DNA of 64,000 nucleotides, taken from Sipunculus nudus (lineage: Eukaryota; Annelida; Sipuncula; Golfingiida; Sipunculidae). How positions within the stretch are numbered: the stretch's first letter is position 1; every line of letters starts with the position of its first letter. The notes beneath the pieces were generated by a model. That model worked only from the letters and a program-made list of their open reading frames with translations, did not search any database and was not told the DNA's origin. This document shows, piece by piece, positions 57,901-63,800 of this stretch. The stretch spans positions 53,137,676-53,201,675 of the forward strand of contig CM049311.1 in assembly GCA_026874595.1 (NCBI GenBank). The letters run 5' to 3'. A program made the translations under genes and the position numbers.

Positions 57901-59975
57901 TGACTTGCTTTATTCATGTGCTTTCATCTTTTTTTAGTTTCAGACAAGGAGCAGGTAGAACTGAGAGCTGAAACTGAGCGGCTACGAGAAAAAATTGAAT
58001 ATGAAATGCAGCCAAGTGAGAGAGAAAATGAAGAACTCAGACAACAGGTACTTTATATAATATTAATCCAGATTCATATTCAATAATATACATATGTGTT
58101 TCATTGTATCCCCTGACAATGTTCGGATACTATGGTGTAAGCACAGTAGCGCCACAGCCACGAAACTTTCTTTTGGACACAATATCTAAAAAAATATTTC
58201 ACGGATCTTTACAAAATTTGAAATGTGCATAGATATGGGTGAGAGGACAGAGTCTGTTTAAAATGGGTTCATGACCTTTACTTGGAGAGTGACTTTGACC
58301 TCAAATAGGTCCATTTCTGTGGAAAATTATACAAATTCTTAAATATCTAAAGAAATCTTGCATGGATTGATCCAAAAATTACGTTGACTGAAGATCTTGG
58401 ATAGTGTGATGTCATGTACCGGAAACTGGTGGGGCCACCCATTAACCTTTTCTTATTCTCGTGCCGTTTATTACCCCCATCATTGCCACTTGACAGTACT
58501 GTGAGCATTATAAGTCAAAAATTAATGGACAGATTTCCTCAATATTATGCATACACATATACATGGGTTATCGGATGATCTATATTTAATTTGGGATCAA
58601 GGCCTTTCCTATGAGAGTGGCCTTGACCTTGAATACTGCCATATATGGTGAAAATCACACATAATCATAAATATCTCAATAAGGGATGCATGGATTGGTA
58701 AAAAAAAACAAAGTGACCAAAGATCTTGGATAGCTTTGTCTTCTGCAAAAGGCAGGTGGCACCTCCTTCTGTCCTTTTCTTGTGTTTGCACCTTTTTCAT
58801 ACCCTATCATTGCCACTTGACAGTACTGTGAGCCTTATAAGTCAAAAACTAATGGACAGATTTGGTTAAAATTGTGCATGTCCTTTGATCTTGGATACCT
58901 CATCTTATATTCAAGACTGGTGGTGCCATCTGCAATTGTTTTTGTGTGGTGTCAATATGTACATTTGCTTTCAGTAAAATTACTCATATCTCAAAGGAGG
59001 TTCAAGATATTTGTCTGAAATTTGGCAATTCCATCCATCTTGGAAAGTTTTCTCATAATCCCATGCAGAAGGTGCCACCTACCTTCCAGTTTCTGTAGAA
59101 TAAATTAATGCCATTTCTCAGGAGTGATTTGTCCTAGTGGCCTGAAATTGTGCATATATACATAGATCTGGGACACACCATCTTGTACTCAAGACAGGTG
59201 GCGCCATCTGCAATCCTTTTGGCCTGGTGTCCATCTGTACATGTGCTTTGGGTGAAAATTGCACATATCTCCGGAGTGGTTCAAGGTATTGGTCTTAAAT
59301 TTGGCATGTCCATCTATTTTGGACAATTTTTTCATAAGCCATGCATTTGGCACCGACTTCTAGGTTCCACCTGTGAAATAGCTGTTCTAGTTTTGTTTCA
59401 GGAAAAGTCCATAATATAAGTTGTGCCTAGACTGCAGAGGCACCCCAACCACCTTGTAATAAGAATAGATTTCACCCTGTGGTGAAACACTACACCTTTG
59501 ACTTTGCCACAAGATCCTGGTTTAAGATTTTGTTGTCGTAGTACAAGTTGCGACTTCTGTTAGGAATTTTACAGTATTTTGTCTTCACAAATATTTAATA
59601 TATGTTATTCATTCATATATTTTGATATCTGTTGGTAAAATAAACAAGCATGTGGGATGTACCACGAAGTACATTGTTCAATCTTAGACCATATAAATAA
59701 CACGGATAAAACCACTAAAAATGTCGATGAATGAAATATGGTGATAGGTGGTGATTTGGATGTTAAAACATTTTGTATCACAGCTGTCCTTCAGATAGGA
59801 ATTAAAGTTGGCTATATTACATTAGGTAACAAATTGGAAGAAGCAATGGGAATCTTCAGAACAAGAGAGAGCCAAGCTTCAGAAACATTTGGATGAAGCA
59901 GAGGAAGATATCAATTCTCTCAAGCATAAAATTACAGAGAAAGAAGAAGAAATAGAGAAACTGACCAATGTAGAG
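18873..59975 (+). CDS. GOLGB1: Giantin-like golgin, 11 coding exons, 3' partial (806 codons)
   Basis: Join of 18873-18953, 26826-26957, 28465-28575, 30995-31324, 36722-36880, 44507-45472, 47992-48103, 52823-52941, 53747-53894, 57938-58047 and 59826-59975. All introns are GT-AG, and the 2418 nt read without a stop (intron phases 0,0,0,0,0,0,1,0,1,0). The product is almost entirely charged heptad-type coiled coil. Its N-terminus (MWGRLTNLAQTV...) and residues about 49-98 (QLKEMIRQQ, then KLQAKGKITSLTKQLEE) resemble human giantin as I recall it (ELKDIIRQK, KLHAKAKLTSLNKYIEE). Giantin is a Golgi-rim tether of over 3000 residues anchored by a C-terminal membrane segment. Here only the cytoplasmic N-terminal part is present, and exon 11 ends in a donor, so the gene runs beyond 64000. 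Another golgin or coiled-coil protein is possible, but the N-terminal match favours giantin. Confidence 0.8.
18957..20300 (+). repeat. 30-bp minisatellite with about 189-bp higher-order units, intron 1
   Basis: Unit GAGGGAGAATACAGTGAATT + GTGTGTCATG. Eleven plain units run to about 19300. Then five higher-order units follow, each adding TTTTTATTTATTTTACATG...GGATGTTGGCGCTCAGTAGT (starts near 19305, 19495, 19685, 19872, 20065). The array begins about 3 nt after the exon 1 donor. Because 30 is a multiple of three, long open frames on both strands arise from it; they are not genes. Confidence 0.92.
20310..22215 (+). other. Intron 1, no feature recognised
   Basis: AT-rich unique sequence. No coding exon that would keep the exon 1 to exon 2 phase-0 join and look like coiled coil was found. 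Confidence 0.5.
22216..22750 (+). repeat. Direct duplication, copy 1
   Basis: About 500 bp repeated at 26171-26697 in the same orientation. Shared blocks include GTACATTATCTGTATGTTTT, GTTCAGTTTGCTTTTGGCAC, CACCTGGTGGTGACTGTTAG and AGATGGCAGCACCTGCAGTC. Identity is roughly 85-90% by eye, with small indels. It lies in intron 1, upstream of HINE-like copy A. Confidence 0.88.
23117..26176 (+). mobile_element. HINE/Helentron-like element, copy A (about 3.06 kb)
   Basis: Hairpin AGCTCAG...CTGAGCT at 23120-23148, then a (GTCC/GTCT)n tract at 23165-23235. Two diverged monomers of about 684 bp follow (TAGATGTCCCCAAAATCTCC at 23294 and 23977), with a third partial one near 25640. The 3' end TCAGCTGAGCGCCGTGACCC, then ATGGGTCCCTTGTTTTA, is at 26142-26177 and contains the palindrome GACCCATGGGTC. 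GCTCAGCTGA is inverted between the ends. It encodes no protein. Confidence 0.8.
26171..26697 (+). repeat. Direct duplication, copy 2
   Basis: Partner of 22216-22750. Homology starts within or immediately after the HINE terminus (TTGTTTTA-AAATT) and ends near 26697, about 130 bp before exon 2. It has several small insertions and deletions relative to copy 1. Confidence 0.88.
26826..26957 (+). CDS. GOLGB1: Exon 2 (residues 28-71)
   Basis: Acceptor TTGTTTACAG and donor CAG|GTATTG, 44 codons, phase 0 at both ends. After a short polar linker (EPGTGQTDQ) the first coiled coil begins. It contains the segment EKLVQQLKEMIRQQ, the best match to giantin (human VVELKDIIRQK) in this exon. It was found by joining frames; it is short and has no start codon of its own. 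Confidence 0.8.
27519..28168. mobile_element. 650-bp TIR element (MITE-like), intron 2
   Basis: Left end GGGGGCACTCGAAAATTCGA, then AACTGGTTTCGG. The right end read in reverse is GGCCCCACTCGAGAGCGTGA, then AACTTGTTTCGG. It is flanked by TTAA (27515) and TTAG (28169), a possible decayed TTAA duplication. Subterminal GGTTTCGG/CCGAAACC words recur many times, as in subterminal transposase-binding repeats. It encodes no transposase. Confidence 0.7.
28465..28575 (+). CDS. GOLGB1: Exon 3 (residues 72-108)
   Basis: Acceptor TTTAATTTTAG and donor AGG|GTAAGT, 37 codons, phase 0. It encodes ETQAKLSKTKLQAKGK followed by ITSLTKQLEEAQ. This is the basic-then-leucine pattern K(L)xAKxKxTSLxKxxEE that vertebrate giantin has at the same distance from its N-terminus. 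A 49-bp minisatellite begins five or six bases into the following intron. Confidence 0.82.
28581..29522 (+). repeat. 49-bp minisatellite, intron 3 (first block)
   Basis: About 19 units of GGTCCATATCAGTTTCATTG + TGGAACTCCGATAACAAAT + AGATTATGAA. The first four units are nearly identical and later ones diverge. The array starts five or six bases after the exon 3 donor. It is interrupted by a HINE fragment and resumes at 30288. Confidence 0.92.
29523..30277 (+). mobile_element. Truncated HINE-like fragment (copy D) inside the minisatellite
   Basis: It begins at TCGTGGTCCATTGTCC, right after the position where other copies have the hairpin. It carries the (GTCC/GTCT)n tract and one core monomer, and stops at CTCCCCAGGCTG. 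Both element ends are missing, and minisatellite units lie on each side. The left junction shares GGTCC with the 49-bp unit. Confidence 0.85.
30288..30480 (+). repeat. 49-bp minisatellite, intron 3 (second block)
   Basis: Four degenerate units of the same GGTCCATATCAG...GATAACAAATA repeat after the HINE fragment. The rest of the intron (30481-30994) shows nothing recognisable. Confidence 0.85.
30995..31324 (+). CDS. GOLGB1: Exon 4 (residues 109-218)
   Basis: Acceptor ATCTAACAG and donor TCA|GTAAGT, 110 codons, phase 0. It starts with a Ser-rich, probably unstructured stretch (ASVGSDESVSTVSSE). A strongly charged coiled coil follows (KVKVLKKKLDDKEKQLSAK, then repeated K/E-rich heptads). It ends with a Gly-Glu run (GEGEGEG) and TTKDEVS. 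The last part of the exon together with its donor is the founder of the 54-bp tandem array that fills the start of intron 4. Use of a downstream donor copy could lengthen this exon, but the direct read-through frame meets a stop at 31379-31381. Confidence 0.82.
31325..32960 (+). repeat. 54-bp minisatellite made from exon 4 end plus splice donor
   Basis: Unit GGGAGAGGGAGAAGGCACCC + CTAGGGTTGAGGTTACTGTA + AGTAGGGTCAGTGA. AGTAGGG words fall at 31398, 31452, 31506 and 31560 (spacing 54), later 52-60. The exon 4 tail (GGGAGAGGGAGAAGGCAC, then AAGGATGAGGTCTCA) and its donor GTAAGT align to the unit, so the array copies the exon-intron junction. About eleven further GTAAGT words occur, for example near 31449, 31613, 31667, 31721, 32143 and 32244. 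A higher-order pattern (about 540 bp) is visible. Confidence 0.9.
31348..31369 (+). repeat. G22 homopolymer
   Basis: An uninterrupted run of 22 G begins 23 nt downstream of the exon 4 donor. In RNA it could form a G-quadruplex close to the splice site. The exact length may be affected by sequencing. Confidence 0.85.
32965..33504 (+). repeat. 15-bp minisatellite GGTCACTGTGTGAAG, intron 4
   Basis: More than 30 degenerate units. It adjoins the 54-bp array and is split by the hAT-like element. Open frames on both strands here follow the 15-bp periodicity and are not genes. Confidence 0.88.
33505..35174. mobile_element. Non-autonomous hAT-like DNA transposon (1670 bp)
   Basis: The ends are inverted: left CAGCGTCGTACCTAGCC, right read in reverse CAGTGGCATACCTAAGG. 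The element is flanked by an exact 8-bp duplication AGGGTCAC (33497-33504 and 35175-35182). CAG-type ends and an 8-bp target duplication are hallmarks of hAT elements. The duplication is less informative than usual because the flank is itself a tandem repeat of that word. No transposase frame is seen. Confidence 0.82.
35175..35830 (+). repeat. 26-bp minisatellite, right side of the hAT insertion
   Basis: GATCACTGTGAAGTCACTGT + GCGAAG repeated about 14 times (35190-35570), then 15-bp-type units to about 35830. It is continuous in sequence type with the array left of the hAT element, with a newer 26-bp period. Confidence 0.9.
35831..36721 (+). other. Intron 4 end, no feature recognised
   Basis: Purine-rich then AT-rich sequence with a G9-10 run near 36337. 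No repeat family or exon other than exon 5 was seen. Confidence 0.5.
36722..36880 (+). CDS. GOLGB1: Exon 5 (residues 219-271)
   Basis: Acceptor TTTCTGTATCAG and donor CAG|GTAAGC, 53 codons, phase 0. It encodes coiled coil beginning TKLEEMYAAMVYKDRMLLEL and ending in LSSRNKAIQ. The Tyr-Lys-Asp/Lys-Asp periodicity matches exon 6. There is no recognised domain beyond golgin-type coiled coil. The following intron opens with repeat-free sequence. Confidence 0.8.
37105..38930 (+). mobile_element. Third dispersed repeat family, copy 1 (AGGTCA-rich)
   Basis: It starts near the hairpin TATCCC...GGGATA (37118-37140). It continues with monomers carrying GGTCAAAGGTCAAGGTCACA, GGTGGCGCC-like words and GATTTTGGGGTCATGAGG, with a period of about 300 bp in 37700-38760. 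A related copy lies at 58107-59450. Element ends and class are not resolved; the hairpin start is reminiscent of the HINE family. Confidence 0.55.
38069..38089 (+). repeat. C21 homopolymer
   Basis: Twenty-one consecutive C within the AGGTCA-rich repeat, equivalent to a G21 run on the other strand. Confidence 0.85.
39605..40877 (+). repeat. 67-bp minisatellite, intron 5
   Basis: About 18 units of TATGGACAGGTGGACAGTGT + AGTCTCTGTTTGTTCAATAT + GTTCTGCATGTTTCAGTATG + GTCTCAG (unit starts at 39652, 39719, 39786). Most are nearly identical; two units have TCTCTCCAT in place of AGTCTCTGT. Decayed units occur before (38990-39110) and after the adjoining CTAG element (43435-43740), so the array was once longer. 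Confidence 0.93.
42018..42066. repeat. Cluster of five TCTAGA palindromes
   Basis: TCTAGA starts at 42019, 42027, 42040, 42048 and 42061. It includes the perfect 16-bp palindrome GTCTAGACGTCTAGAC (42039-42054). No function is assigned. Confidence 0.85.
42230..42990 (+). repeat. 278-bp tandem repeat with AGGTGGCGCCACCT palindromes
   Basis: TC(G/A)GGAACTGTTTGACC-type unit starts are near 42257, 42535 and 42814. Each unit is a dimer of two related halves. The 14-bp perfect palindrome AGGTGGCGCCACCT occurs at 42486-42499 and 42762-42775, with imperfect versions at the half-unit positions. Confidence 0.82.
43435..44506 (+). other. Intron 5 end: decayed minisatellite and (ATT)n
   Basis: Degenerate 67-bp-type units run to about 43740, then AT-rich sequence and an (ATT)n run at 44449-44468 just before exon 6. 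A weak open frame on the minus strand (43907-44200) was seen but not assigned. Confidence 0.5.
44507..45472 (+). CDS. GOLGB1: Exon 6, the largest coding exon (residues 272-593)
   Basis: Acceptor GATATTTTACAG and donor CAG|GTAGGT, 322 codons open throughout, phase 0. It is almost pure coiled coil rich in Q, E, K and L. Heptads such as KDKKLKDQTVTLKQMTSKLQ begin it, and a Gln-rich middle (KQQLETQLQQ) follows. Near the end is a short helix-breaking linker rich in D, G, K and P (SGTKADGDAKPKESDG), then KYKAQATAKIKALERQIADL. That last motif resembles the Lys/Ala heads that recur before coiled-coil blocks in giantin. Its base composition is clearly more GC-rich than the flanking introns. Confidence 0.88.
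45473..47991 (+). other. Intron 6, no clear feature
   Basis: AT-rich unique sequence. 46680-46870 has weak similarity to the copy G monomers (AAAACCTGATTTTTTGCA). No exon or element ends were recognised. Confidence 0.5.
47992..48103 (+). CDS. GOLGB1: Exon 7 (residues 594-631, phase 0 to 1)
   Basis: Acceptor GGTTTCCTGCAG and donor CAAG|GTATGC, 112 nt. It encodes AHTDNGDGLQNQIAELEDEK followed by a leucine-heptad segment NLQLRIVELEGALNGQ. The extra base G is completed by GA at the start of exon 8 (Gly), which supports pairing with 52823. Confidence 0.8.
48594..52147 (+). mobile_element. HINE/Helentron-like element, copy B, with inner insertion
   Basis: Hairpin AGCTCAG...CTGAGCT at 48598-48626, (GTCC/GTCT)n at 48645-48725, and core monomers at 48781 and 49464 (spacing 683). 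The 3' end CAGCTGAGCGCCGTGACCCA is at 52112-52131, then TGGTTCCCTTTTTTTT. The segment 50874-52073 inside is compositionally different. The element lies in intron 7. Confidence 0.78.
50874..52073. mobile_element. CpG-richer 1200-bp insert, possibly a solo LTR
   Basis: The ends are TGTCTCCAA... and ...CTGGTGACA, i.e. TG...CA with weak inverted similarity. The right end folds as TGTCACC (8-nt loop) GGTGACA at 52052-52073. In the minus orientation there is a TATA-like word and AATAAA-type words near the far end. CpG is much commoner than in the surrounding element. No clean target duplication was found; CCTCTTCCC and CCTCTTTCCC near the two edges are only approximate. Confidence 0.4.
52148..52822 (+). 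other. Intron 7 end, no feature recognised
   Basis: AT-rich sequence between HINE copy B and exon 8. Intron 8 (52942-53746) likewise shows nothing except a G9 run near 53620. Confidence 0.5.
52823..52941 (+). CDS. GOLGB1: Exon 8 (residues 631-670, phase 1 to 0)
   Basis: Acceptor AACTTATTAG and donor AAG|GTGTGT, 119 nt. It encodes GGLHEKLAAAERERDTAIQ, then a Glu/Gln-rich heptad stretch ending TTAENGNK. The exon phase fits exon 7 exactly. The polypyrimidine tract before the acceptor is weak. Confidence 0.78.
53747..53894 (+). CDS. GOLGB1: Exon 9 (residues 671-720, phase 0 to 1)
   Basis: Acceptor GTTACTTTTCAG and donor GAAG|GTAAGA, 148 nt. It encodes coiled coil SLQDEIQQLKDSLKHTEDEL followed by a further Glu/Leu heptad block ending EEHKE. 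A 44-bp minisatellite starts about 28 nt beyond the donor. Confidence 0.82.
53922..56125 (+). repeat. 44-bp minisatellite with tRNA-like core, intron 9
   Basis: About 50 units of CATCAGTTGTAATGGTACAG + GATAGCATGGTGGTTAAGAA + ATGT, with two-state variant positions (AGAAATG/AGGCATG, GGTAGC/GATAGC, GGTAC/GTTAC). ACAGGATAGCATGGTGGTTA + AGGC aligns with the acceptor-stem and D-arm region of eukaryotic tRNA-Leu/Ser (GGATGGCCGAGTGGT...AAGGC). TAGCATGGTGG is one base off the Pol III A-box consensus. After the last unit the sequence continues GGCATTGGACTGTAGAAGGG, again tRNA-like, but no B box is seen. Confidence 0.9.
56126..56743 (+). other. Spacer between the two intron 9 minisatellites
   Basis: It opens with a tRNA-like continuation (ATTGGACTGTAGAAGGG) that may be the remnant of the SINE or tRNA-derived sequence that founded the 44-bp array. 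The rest is AT-rich with no recognised feature. Confidence 0.5.
56744..57919 (+). repeat. 42-bp minisatellite, 28 units, end of intron 9
   Basis: AGTTTATTACAACATCCATG + CAGTGACTTGCTTTATTCAT + GT repeated 28 times (1176 bp), nearly perfect, with only a few substitutions (GTTGAT, TTATTTATG, ACCTGC, AACGTCC). The unit is 14 codons, so long open frames exist on both strands (about 425 and 391 codons). They are pure repeat and are not called as genes. The array ends 18 nt before the exon 10 acceptor. Confidence 0.95.
57938..58047 (+). CDS. GOLGB1: Exon 10 (residues 720-756, phase 1 to 0)
   Basis: Acceptor CATCTTTTTTTAG and donor CAG|GTACTT, 110 nt. It encodes SDKEQVELRAETERLREKI and continues into EYEMQPSERENEELRQQ. 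A second in-frame AG six bases downstream (TTTCAG at 57938-57943) would drop two residues, so alternative acceptor use is possible. A 42-bp minisatellite ends only 18 nt before the acceptor. Confidence 0.8.
58107..59450 (+). mobile_element. Third dispersed repeat family, copy 2, intron 10
   Basis: TATCCCCTGAC...GGATACTATGGTG at 58107-58133 matches the start of the copy at 37118. The following monomers share GACCTTTAC...GAGAGTGACTTTGACCT, ACTTGACAGTACTGTGAGCA and GGTGGCGCCATCTGCAATC. The ends are unclear. Confidence 0.55.
59826..59975 (+). CDS. GOLGB1: Exon 11 (residues 757-806), last one in the window
   Basis: Acceptor GCTATATTACATTAG and donor GAG|GTCAGT, 50 codons, phase 0. It encodes VTNWKKQWESSEQERAKLQK followed by coiled coil rich in E and K (EEEIEKLTNVE). 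The donor has C at +3, which is unusual, so the exact 3' edge is less certain than for the others. No further convincing coding exon was found in 59976-64000. Confidence 0.75.
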
Positions 59976-60104
59976 GTCAGTACTTTGAAAATTTGAGAAT
60001 AAATCAACTGATTTATATAATTTGAAATTTCTTTTATATAGGTTCTTTTATTGATATTTTTATTTTATGATTATTGTTGATAATGTCTAGAAATTGATTT
60101 AGCA

Positions 60105-60810
60105 TATCCAAATTCACAGGGGTGATTGGTACATATGAGGTTTCCAGACCTATTGCATTACACACCTGTCTGAATTCTAATATGGCCGCCACAACGCAAT
60201 CGCTGATTTTCTTTTGTGCGCAATAACTCAACAACAAAATATTTCAGCTTTCCCAAATTCACAGAGATGATAGGTACCTATGAGTGCTCCGGACCTTTTG
60301 AATTACGGACCTGTCGGAATTCCAGTATGGCCACCCATGCCAAATTGCTGATTTTCTTTTGTGCATGATAACTCAACAACAACATACTTCAGCTTTCCCG
60401 AATTCCCAAGGATGATTGGTACATATGAGGGCTCCAGACCTATCAAATTACAGACCTTTGAAAAAGGGGTGCCCAGTTGTAATCATCGTGTCTGTCTGTC
60501 CATCCGTGAGTGACGCTTTCTTTAAAACGTGATATCCCAAAGAGAATAAGATGGATCTTTCTCAAATCCACAGGGATGATTGTTGCCTAAGATGGCTCCG
60601 TCCCTATTGAATTTCAGACCTGCCAAAAATTTAATATGGATGCCAGAGCACAATTAGTGATTTTCTGGTGCTTGCGATATCCCAAAGAGATTATGTTTCA
60701 TCTTTCTGAAATTCACAGGGATGATTGTTGCTAGTTGCAAGGAGGGCTCCGTCCTTGTCAATTTTCAGACCTGCCAAAAATTCAATATGGCTGCCAGACC
60801 ACAATCAGTG
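60105..60810 (+). repeat. 145-bp monomers and a head of the CTAG family, intron 11
   Basis: Units with TTCACAGGGGTGATTGGTAC, TCCAGACCTATTGCATTAC and ATAACTCAACAACAA recur from about 60105. A head-like piece (TTGAAAAAGGGGTGCCCAGT...GTGTCTGTCTGTCC) lies at 60450-60510. The block is cut by HINE copy C at about 60811. Confidence 0.75.
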
Positions 60811-63800
60811 TTTTTAGCTCAGCTGACTATAAGTCATCTGAGCTATAGTCGTGGTCCATTGTCCGTCCTCCGTCCGTCCGTCCGTCTGTCTGTCCGTCCG
60901 TCCGTCTGTCCGTCTGGATGTCCGTCCGTAAGACTGGCACGTTTCGACAACGTTTGACCTACGAATCTGAAATTCGGCATACAGTTAGATGTCCCCAAAA
61001 TCTCCTACCATGCCAAAAATTGGGTCAATATGACTTCGTTCCTTCGAGATATTAAGGAAAAACCTCAATTTTTTATTAGAAATCTATTTTCACACTTCAG
61101 GACTGCCTAATATCAAAACCACTCATCTGGTTTTCTTAATTTTTACCATAAATATTCCTCTATATGGTTCCTATGTACATGCCAGAAATTAAGTCAGTAT
61201 TATTTAATTTAAAAAAGTTATGGGCCCAAATATAATGGACTTTGTAAAAAAATGAGGAAAGATATTTTGTCACTTAAGACCAAAAGTGTTAAAGGTAGGA
61301 ATTTTTTTTTTTCAGTTATACTACTTTAAATAATCAAAATTGAATTGTATACCAAAAATTAGATCAAAATCTGTTAAATTTTTTTAAATATTGGCAAAAA
61401 TATAAAATTGGTACCTTAAATTTTGCCCAAGTTTGACCATGGCACGTTTTTTTCCTGTAACTGCTGTGGATTTAATTTTCAAAGCATGTTTTTGTTACCA
61501 TTTCAACTGTTAAAACAAAAAATTTGAAACCAGTTGATCAAAAACTGTAGATTTTATTCAAGTTTTAAAGCACCATGTCATATATTGTTTACACCAAGCT
61601 AGTGTTATGCAGTTTACTAGAGCTCAGCTCCCCAGCTTCAGCTCTAAGTTCCTTAAATTTTGTATACAGTTAGATGTCCCCCAAATCCTCTACCATACTA
61701 AAAGTTTGGTCACTAGGACTGCATTCCTTCGAGTTATTAAAAAAAAATTTCATTTTTCCATTAAAACCCCATTGTTACACTTTAATATCAAAAACACTTA
61801 TCTGACTTTGATAATATATAATATACACATTTTTCTATACATTCGCTATGCATATGCCAGAAATGATGTCAGTATCGTGTAATTGTTTTAAGTTCTAGGC
61901 CCAACCATAATGCACTTTGTAAAAAATCAAGAAATATATTTACTCTTAACATGAAAATTGCTGAAGGTAGACATTTTTTGCCAGGGATATAACATTATTT
62001 AATCAAGATTCAATTGTATTCCCAAAATTAGTTCTGAATTTTTCAAATTTTATAAGTTATTAGCATAAATATAAAATCAGTACCTTAAATTTTGCCCAAC
62101 TTTGGCCATGGCATGTTTTTTCCCCGTAAGCACTGTTGATTTAATTTTCATATCTTGCTCTGGTAAGGATTTAAGCTTCTAAATTCTGATGTTATAAAAG
62201 GAATTGGTCAAAAACTAGCTTTTATGAGAGTTTTTATGAGACCATATCACACCTTGGCTGTACTGAAGCCCCTCTTTTATGTCCCCACATTGACCTTTCA
62301 GGCCAATTATGCATGCTTGAAGCGAGGCACTCTGCAGCCAGCCAGCTCTTGGGTGGCTTCAACTGGATCTAACTGTCCAACCCCCTCCACTAGTATTTGT
62401 TTAGGCCATAAACATAACAATAAACTTTTTTTTTAATATTTGGTTTATGATAACAACTTAAAAAAATAAACGGAAAAGGAATTTATAGTTAATGAGTTAC
62501 AGGGGATTACCTTGCAATTACTGATCATTTATGGATCTTCCATGGATGGCCAAAATTGTATTTCAAATAACACCATGCAGTCACCATTGGGTATTTTTCA
62601 TTTCAACCATAAAAATGAAAAATAAATAATTAAAATAAATTGTTGTTTACTATTAGGGATTATATGAAGCAAGATAATGGTAGACAAGGATGCATTTGAT
62701 TATATTAAATTAATCTAAATTTCCAGGTCTTTTCCAGGTCTTTAACTTGTTGGTTTATATTTATTACAAAATTAAAATAATAAATAAATATGTCAAAAAT
62801 TTAAAATATTACTCAGACAAGTGTTCATTAAAGATTTTAATTTGTTTGACTTATAACTCATGGTTGTATCAGTTGTTACATGAGACTGGCTAAATAATCA
62901 AAATTTATATTGCTGGTCCTTTATTTCAGTTCATAAAATTAAACATTCCCAACTCCAGTTTGCTCCTGGTATGATATATTGGGTGTTTTGATCCTTGGAT
63001 TAATTTTAACATGTATTAGTTGTATAGCTGAGAATACTTTTCTTTTTTTCCTGATACCATTTAAAAAAATATAAATATTCAAATTTTTCCTGTTAGTGCT
63101 GTGGATATAATTTTCACAGCATGTACACATTAACATTTCATCTGTTAAAATCGGAAATTTGAAACCAATTGATCAAAAACTGTAGATTTTATTCAAGTTT
63201 CCAGGTACCATGTCTTCATTGTTTGCATCAGATCAGTATAAATGCAGTGTACTGGGCAGTTACATAACACCTTCAGGTCTGACCTACTGCCACTGTGAGT
63301 GTCTGGGTCAGGCTGGGTCAGGCAGTAATTACCAGAGAGCCTCTCTTTCTCTCTCTCTCTCTGGCAGTCTAGGTCTCTTTCTCTCTCTTTCTCTCCTCTG
63401 CTTTTTCTCTTTCTTTCTCCATCTTTCTTTCTCTCTTTCTCTCTTTCTCTCTCTCTCTTTCTCTCTCTCTCTCTCCCTAATTGCCTCCCTTGCTCCCTCC
63501 ATCCCATTCTGTTGACAGGTACTATAAACTAGATACATTAGCTATAAATGTTGATGCAATTTAGAAATGTGAATCAACTGAAATATTCACAATCACATGT
63601 ATGTTATGCTGTAAATTTATAGTAACATTCGGAAACTTGGATTAAAATTATGTAATGAAAAAAAGGAATAAATGCAAATATTGTTAATTTTTTCTTGGCT
63701 CAGTAGAATGGGGAAAAAATTATTTGCTTTGTTTCTCCATCTTTCTTTCTGTTTTAAATATTTAATGTTCATGAATAAACTTTTTTTTTATAAGCAATGT

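Noticed and set aside
56694-57971. Long open frames (about 425 codons on +, 391 on -) over the 42-bp repeat
   Set aside because: The unit is 42 bp (14 codons), so every frame lacking a stop in one unit stays open. Both strands are open at once, and the exon 10 acceptor follows directly. This is intronic minisatellite.
63193-63538. Arg/Glu- or Ser/Leu-rich open frames
   Set aside because: Pure product of the CT/CTTT tract.
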